From Agroathelia rolfsii (taxonomy: Eukaryota > Basidiomycota > Agaricomycetes > Amylocorticiales > Amylocorticiaceae): 64,000 bases of DNA. The position numbers were made by a program, and so were the translations under genes. The stretch is taken from positions 5,580,001-5,644,000 of the forward strand of contig JABRWF010000002.1 in NCBI GenBank assembly GCA_018343915.1. The letters are read 5' to 3'. Within the stretch, counting starts at the first letter, position 1. Every line of letters starts with the position of its first letter. This document shows, in pieces, positions 59,126 to 64,000 of the stretch. The notes under the pieces were generated by a model that searched no databases, was not told the DNA's origin, and was given only the letters and a program-made list of their open reading frames with translations.

Positions 59126-60296
59126 CCTCCTTATAAGGTATAGAGGTATGTCATGAGTTGATCTCATAGCCTATTTTATTCTCCTTATTTTTCTATATTT
59201 TTTTTATAATTTTTCTTGATTTTATATCTTTTGATTTAAGTGCAGAGGCTTTATTTCTTTATTTCTGGTTTATTATTGCTTTGTTTACATGATACTGTAC
59301 TTCATTTGGATATGCTTCTAGATCTTTTAATGTACATCACTGATACTTCCTCCATCTTTGATACTTCTTCTATCTTTGATACTTCCTTCATCTTTGATGC
59401 TTCTTCCATCTCTGATCTTTTCCCATATTGTACTTCTGTTCTAACTCCCCTAATCCTTTTCTTTTCCTAACTTCTATTTCCCTTGATGTAGAGTTTAGAA
59501 CTATTCTTAGAGTACTTGTAAACAGTATATAAAGGCCTGCCCTTAGGGCCTTTGCAATCCAGCTTGACCACCTTTTGCCCTTTGAGTCACTCACTTACAT
59601 CTGAGTTGTTCCTTCCCCACTCCCTCTCATTTGTGTTTTATGTCTTCATCATCATTATGCCTGGACCCTAGGGCTAAGGGGATATGCCATGAACTCTGCT
59701 AGGGAGAGATACCTAGTGAAAGGCATGTACTGGAAGATACAGTGCATAGACTCCTTTGTTAGGGAGGATAAATACATGTATTTGGCTAGTCCCATCTAGT
59801 GAAGGGACTCTAAAGATACTAGCTATCAATTGTTGATATGATTTAGGATTATCTATGAGAGACCTTGCCTCTAGGTCTTTAAACATGAGTTGCACCTCTC
59901 TACTGGGGGAGAATAAAGATATTAGTGGTACCCCCCCCTCTTTGCCTAGCCTTGCCAGGCAAGATGTATTTGGTTGGTTTGAGTTATAAGTAACTTATGA
60001 CAAGGTAGGCAGTAATACCGGGTTTTATGTGTATAACTAGGTTGGTTTCTTATCAAGTACCCACATGCTCCTATTTGATAATTCTTTATTGTAAGCTTAA
60101 CAATCAACCACTATGTGCAACTTGCATTTGGTACTCTAGCTTGGTAAGCTTCCCATATACTTGCTTTATATCTAATAGCTTTCTTATTAAGTTCTAACTT
60201 AGATATATGGCTTAGCCCTCTATAGTCAACTAATACTTACAAGGACTTATTACTGCCTTGACCTAAATAAATAGGATTTTGTAGTTACATGCAATA
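59126..60296. repeat. Mixed LTR debris with a minisatellite
   Basis: It begins with an E-like LTR start (TGTCATGAGTTGATC, 59152). The centre holds the minisatellite at 59338-59420. From about 59985 it resembles the LTR-G tail. No intact coding region was seen. Confidence 0.5.
59338..59420. repeat. Minisatellite, about 16-18 bp unit
   Basis: Four to five tandem units of ATCTTTGATACTTCYTCY with small variations. Confidence 0.75.
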
Positions 60297-60337
60297 TATC
60301 AAGGCTTGCGCTCTTAACATAACTAACTAATGCAAAC

Positions 60338-61193
60338 TGTCATGGGTACACCCAGACTCTCCTAATTTTTCTTTATTTTCCTGTATTTTTCTTGTATTTT
60401 TACAATTTTTCTTGGACTTTCTACACATTATTTATTCATAATAGACCACCTAGGACAATTGGTTACAGAGTACTTAGTTATATGACTGGCCATCATTATA
60501 CCTTTGTACCAGTACCTATTAGTAAACAGAGTCTAGACCCTTCTAGTTCATTCCAAGTCTAGACTCTTGATCAATCAGCTGATGATGTAATGATTGCACC
60601 ATCATGCTCAGTCATCCATTTGTACTATGTTTAGCATTCCTTTCTATTTCTGTCTCTATGCACAGACCATTCAGAAGTGCACAGACCACCCCTGAAACTT
60701 ATATAAGGACCCTGTAACACTCCCTAAAGGCCTTAGCTTTGACCTTTTGCCTTTAGGTGAGTAAATAAGCATGTACATCTCTCTTTACTATTTACTAATA
60801 CATTTGCCTTCAGGCTTATCATCCTAGCCCTCTCACCCTTGCCCTCCCTTTGTGCCTTGTCAGCCTAGGGGTTGTATAAGGACCTAAGCAAGCCATAGAG
60901 CAGGCTGTATTGCCTGCCTCCCCCTCTCTATATCAAGTCCCTTAATAAATCAGGGCAAAGTGTGACTTAGGGTTATTACCCTCTAAGAAAGAATCTAAGC
61001 GTCTCAGAGTGTTTAGCACTCCCTTCTTTACTAAGCAAGCAGTAACAAGTCATTAGCCAATAGTAGCCTTTGGTGGAAAGTCTTCTAGACTTGGAGTACA
61101 CCTTTAGGACCTAGTAGTGGTACATTGCTCTGTTTGTGGTGTAAGTAGGGGTTACCTCTGTTGTTTAGATAGTCAAGAGCATGAGCCTTGACA
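60338..61193 (+). repeat. Solo LTR, family H, nested in reversed LTR-G
   Basis: 856 bp, TGTCATGGGTACACCC to ATGAGCCTTGACA, with perfect duplication CAAAC (60333-60337 and 61194-61198). It carries two TGCACAGACCA motifs (about 60660 and 60679), TATATAAGG (about 60700) and the cassette. Confidence 0.92.
60757..60813 (+). promoter_or_regulatory. LTR leader-intron cassette (solo LTR-H)
   Basis: Donor TTTGCCTTTAG|GTGAGT (full consensus), branch-like ATTTACTAATACA, acceptor TTTGCCTTCAG|GC; 57 bp. It lies about 55 bp after TATATAAGG. This is the strongest example because the LTR has a perfect target duplication. Confidence 0.65.
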
Positions 61194-61561
61194 CAAACCC
61201 CCTATAAGGTACAGGGGAGGCAGTATAGCCTAGTTTTCTAGCGTATCTCTAGGTTGGTCTTATAGCAGTGACTACTATACTCCTATTCAAGGATGTTATT
61301 ATAGGACAGGGAAGCAGTTACTATGCTAGGCTAATAATAGGTACTCTGAGCATAAACACTTTCCCTGTAGTCTGCTTTGTATCTAATAGTTGCTTCTTAC
61401 TGTTTCTAACTCATCTAGGTAGCTTAGCCTACTAGTACCTTTGTAATCACTAAGAGAACTATTTTCTGCCTCTATCAGAATAAACTAGATTTGTTTCACA
61501 TACAGGTGCCTCCTTGTATTGAGGACTTTGACAACTTATTTGCCCTCTAGTAATAGGGCCT

Positions 61562-61680
61562 ACTGTCAAGAGTACACCTGACTCTTGTCACTAAAACTCA
61601 ACTAGTGTCTACAAAAACCTCTTTAAGGTGCGGGGTAGCTAGTAATAGCTATTTTACTCCTTTTAAAACCTAGGATACTA
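61562..61680 (-). repeat. LTR family D, reversed end fragment
   Basis: It matches the end of LTR-D in reverse (TGTCAAGAGTACACCTGACTC onwards). It is truncated where a reversed LTR-G begins. Confidence 0.6.
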
Positions 61681-62168
61681 TCAAGGCTTGTACTCTTAAC
61701 TATCCAACTGACACAAACCCCTTGTAAGGTATGGGGAGGCTGTAACACCCTTCTTTCTAGTGTTCTCTGGGTTGGACTTAGTAGCATCAACTATGCTCCC
61801 ATTTAACTGCTTTGTTATAGTATTACTAAGTGTTACTATGCTAAGCTTGTAATTCAGTACTCTGGCTTGGTAAGCTTCCCAGGTTACTTGCTTTGCATCT
61901 AATAACTCTTAAGTAATTTCTAACTCATAGAGGCGGCTTAGCCCTCCAGTTTCCTTGTAAATACTAAGGCAACAATTTACTGCACCTACCTAAATAAATA
62001 GGATTTGTATCATATGTAATTACCTCTATGTATTGAGAACTTTAAGACTTAGATGGATAGGGCCTTATATATGCCTAACTATGGATACTCTGACTAAAAT
62101 GCCCTTGAGGCCTTATACTTAGAAAGGGGTAGAGAAAGAGAGGGGTGGGCTAGAACAAGAGATTAAGC

Positions 62169-62227
62169 CTGAAGGCAAAAATATATTAGTGAAAGTTTTA
62201 TATAAGTACAAACAGGGGTGCCCTTAC
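62169..62227 (-). promoter_or_regulatory. LTR leader-intron cassette (reversed LTR-G)
   Basis: On the minus strand: donor TTTGCCTTCAG|GTAAGG, branch-like TTTCACTAATATA, acceptor TTTTTGCCTTCAG|GC; 59 bp. Confidence 0.55.
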
Positions 62228-62429
62228 CTGAAGGCAAAAAGGTCAAAGCTAAGGTTTAGATAAGGGCTACATACTTATATTTATACATAAAAGAAAGGGC
62301 CCGTGCATAGCCTTGATGGTCTATGTGCAGCTGGAGTGAGTAAGCCATTTCTAATAATAACACGGGGCAGTACTTTCTGACTAAGTCTAATGAGCAACCA
62401 ATTCAAGTAATGAGTCTAGTACTCCTTAG

Positions 62430-63300
62430 TGTCACAGGTCTATAGCAATAAACAATAATACTATGAATAATACTATGAATACTATGAACACTGTGAATAG
62501 TTCCTATGGAATTGTTAGTAAAATTTTATGATTTCTCTAGCCTAATCCAAGGCTAGAGGTGACGCTCTCAGGGTTTCCAACCCTGAGGTTAACTATGGAA
62601 TGGTGAACTATGACTTATAATAGCTTTGACTATAACTTGGGCTTACAGGAAATAATACAGAGGCAAGGAAATATTCTTAGAGCTAGTAGTGGCTTGTGAG
62701 GGGACTTTAGACAAGGGAAAAGACAATAGAATTGATGAAAGAGGTTTGTGAGATGGGGGACATCTCTTAGACCTTAGTAACTTAAATACATGATTTGTAT
62801 ACTATTGTTCTCTTACTTTGGTACGCTTTCCTAGCTTTTATTCCTTACTAATAATCCACTATTACTCCTAAGATTCTCCTTGATTGTTCCAGTGATCAGC
62901 AATATGTACTGTAGTCCCTTTGTACCTGTGATAGTGCCTGAAGATGAGAGATTGCAAAGTTACGCTCTTTTTGTGACGTAACATGTTATATGTCACAACC
63001 AGCGTAGCAATGGCAGCTAGGGAGCAGAAATACAGGTATGCCTCTTTCTAAGCCTAAGGCTTAGAACTGAGCTGTAATAAAATAGCAACTATAGCTTACT
63101 ATGATATACTATGACTTGTAACTAGTGTGCTATGAAGTATAATATGCTATGGCTTTTATATGGCTTGATATAATCTCTAAGAAATCCTTTGACAGCTGCA
63201 TGGTAATTCTAGATATTTGCTTGGTAAACCTGAGTGTATGCTTGGTAAACATGAATAAATACTATAATAACTATGACATAGTACAACTAGGGTTGTGACA
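62430..63300 (+). repeat. Solo LTR, family F
   Basis: 871 bp, TGTCACAGGTCTATAGC to AGGGTTGTGACA, with perfect duplication CTTAG (62425-62429 and 63301-63305). It has no cassette. It contains many short CTATGA/CTATGG motifs. Confidence 0.92.
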
Positions 63301-63456
63301 CTTAGTAATTGCACAGTGTTGGAACAACTTAGTTCCAAGTTTAAACCTTTTAATGAATAAGAATAGGTCTAGACTCTGCCTTCCTAATATACTCTTGTCA
63401 CAATTGCTCCTGTCACATAGGGCTAACACAGCTAGTCATGCATGTCAAGACATTGT

Positions 63457-63620
63457 GTTAAAAGCACACCTGACTCTTGCCACCAAAACTCAACTAGAGT
63501 CTATAGAAACCCCTGTAAAGTATGGGGTAGCCAGTAATGGCTATTTTACTCCTCCTAAGACCTAGGATACAAGGGTGTACACTTCCATGTGTCTAGTCTC
63601 TACTCTCACTCACTTCCTAG
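63457..63620 (-). repeat. LTR family D, reversed end fragment
   Basis: TGTTAAAAGCACACCTGACTC onwards matches the end of LTR-D in reverse, up to the start of the next LTR at 63621. Confidence 0.6.
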
Positions 63621-64000
63621 TGTTATGAGTCGCTTGTTGTATTATAAATTTACTTAGAATTTTTCATTATTTTTCCAATTTTTCTCTGATTTTTCTCTAT
63701 TTTTTGGTATAGAATTCATGTATTATATAAGCGGACATTACATAAGTACTTTGATGACTAAGCAAGTCATGTGATCAGTCATCATGTAACTGGCCATCAT
63801 ATGACCACTAGTCATGTGACACATTATGTAAGCAATGACTCACTATGGTGCAATATTGCATCATACTTAGCACTACTATGCACAGACCATGTACCCCATG
63901 CACAGACCAGGTAGAATTAGTATATAACCCTGTAGTGCCCCTGCCTAAAGACCCCAGATTTGTTCTCTTCGTCTTCAGGTAAGCACAAATAGTGCTTTGT
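63621..64000 (+). repeat. LTR family D, 5' part (runs off the right edge)
   Basis: TGTTATGAGTCGCTTG matches 49692 onwards. It holds paired TGCACAGACCA motifs (63889 and 63899 region), TATATAACCC and a cassette donor TCTTCAG|GTAAGC at 63979; the acceptor lies beyond the window. Confidence 0.8.

Larger units (their letters stand above)
61681..63456 (-). repeat. LTR family G, reversed copy, hosting LTR-F
   Basis: It reads as the reverse complement of 58099-59120 outside the solo LTR at 62430-63300. It shows the empty target site for copia element B near 62110. Its 5' end is cut near 63456 by a reversed LTR-D piece. Confidence 0.7.

Noticed and set aside
59240..59470. Open frame with FDTSSIFDTS repeats as a possible repeat protein
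   Set aside because: It is the translation of a short minisatellite inside LTR debris.
27000..64000. CRISPR-like array from the many short repeats
   Set aside because: Repeats are dispersed LTR pieces with irregular spacing; there is no repeat-spacer regularity, and the context is eukaryotic.

Overview
The window looks like chromosomal DNA of a filamentous basidiomycete (Agaricomycetes, Rhizoctonia-like by inference). The genes are cut by many 50-80 bp introns with GT/AG borders. They include tandem fungal MCT-type transporters, a C2-domain phosphatidylserine decarboxylase and a type I metacaspase. The second half is packed with Ty1/copia elements and solo LTRs. No bacterial or plasmid signature is visible.

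Positions 1-26.7 kb form a GC-richer gene block: two tandem paralogous MCT/MFS transporters (minus; the first runs off the left edge), an RBR-type E3 ubiquitin ligase (minus), divergently PSD2 phosphatidylserine decarboxylase (plus), a metacaspase whose catalytic half shows signs of decay (plus), a PEBP/TFS1-like protein (plus), a very large Ser-rich protein of unknown function with an AT-hook-like tail (minus), and a Methyltransf_16-type methyltransferase (minus). Two genes deal with phosphatidylethanolamine (PSD2 makes it; the PEBP family is named for binding it), but nothing shows co-regulation.

Positions 26.9-64 kb form an AT-rich retrotransposon graveyard. Two copia elements have both LTRs and target-site duplications. 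Element A (27572-33395, minus) has its gag split by a solo LTR. Element B (38120-43023, plus) keeps one uninterrupted frame with 14 stop codons and no frameshift. Around them are at least six further LTR families, several as solo LTRs with 5-bp duplications, nested in each other. Three of these otherwise different families (D, E/G, H) carry the same module: paired TGCACAGACC-like motifs, a TATA box, and then a 54-62 bp intron-like cassette. The cassette has a GTAAG/GTGAGT donor, a TACTAAT-like branch site and a TTTGCCTTCAG acceptor, and the acceptor sequence is repeated just before the donor. This is the most unusual pattern in the window.

One intact-looking host gene sits as an island inside the repeats at 55.47-57.63 kb: a Crinkler-type protein with an N-terminal header, a KKRKR basic patch, a PD-(D/E)xK nuclease-like segment and an atypical kinase domain. 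A tRNA-like SINE candidate, a cluster of four small hairpins and a minisatellite lie in the surrounding non-coding DNA.
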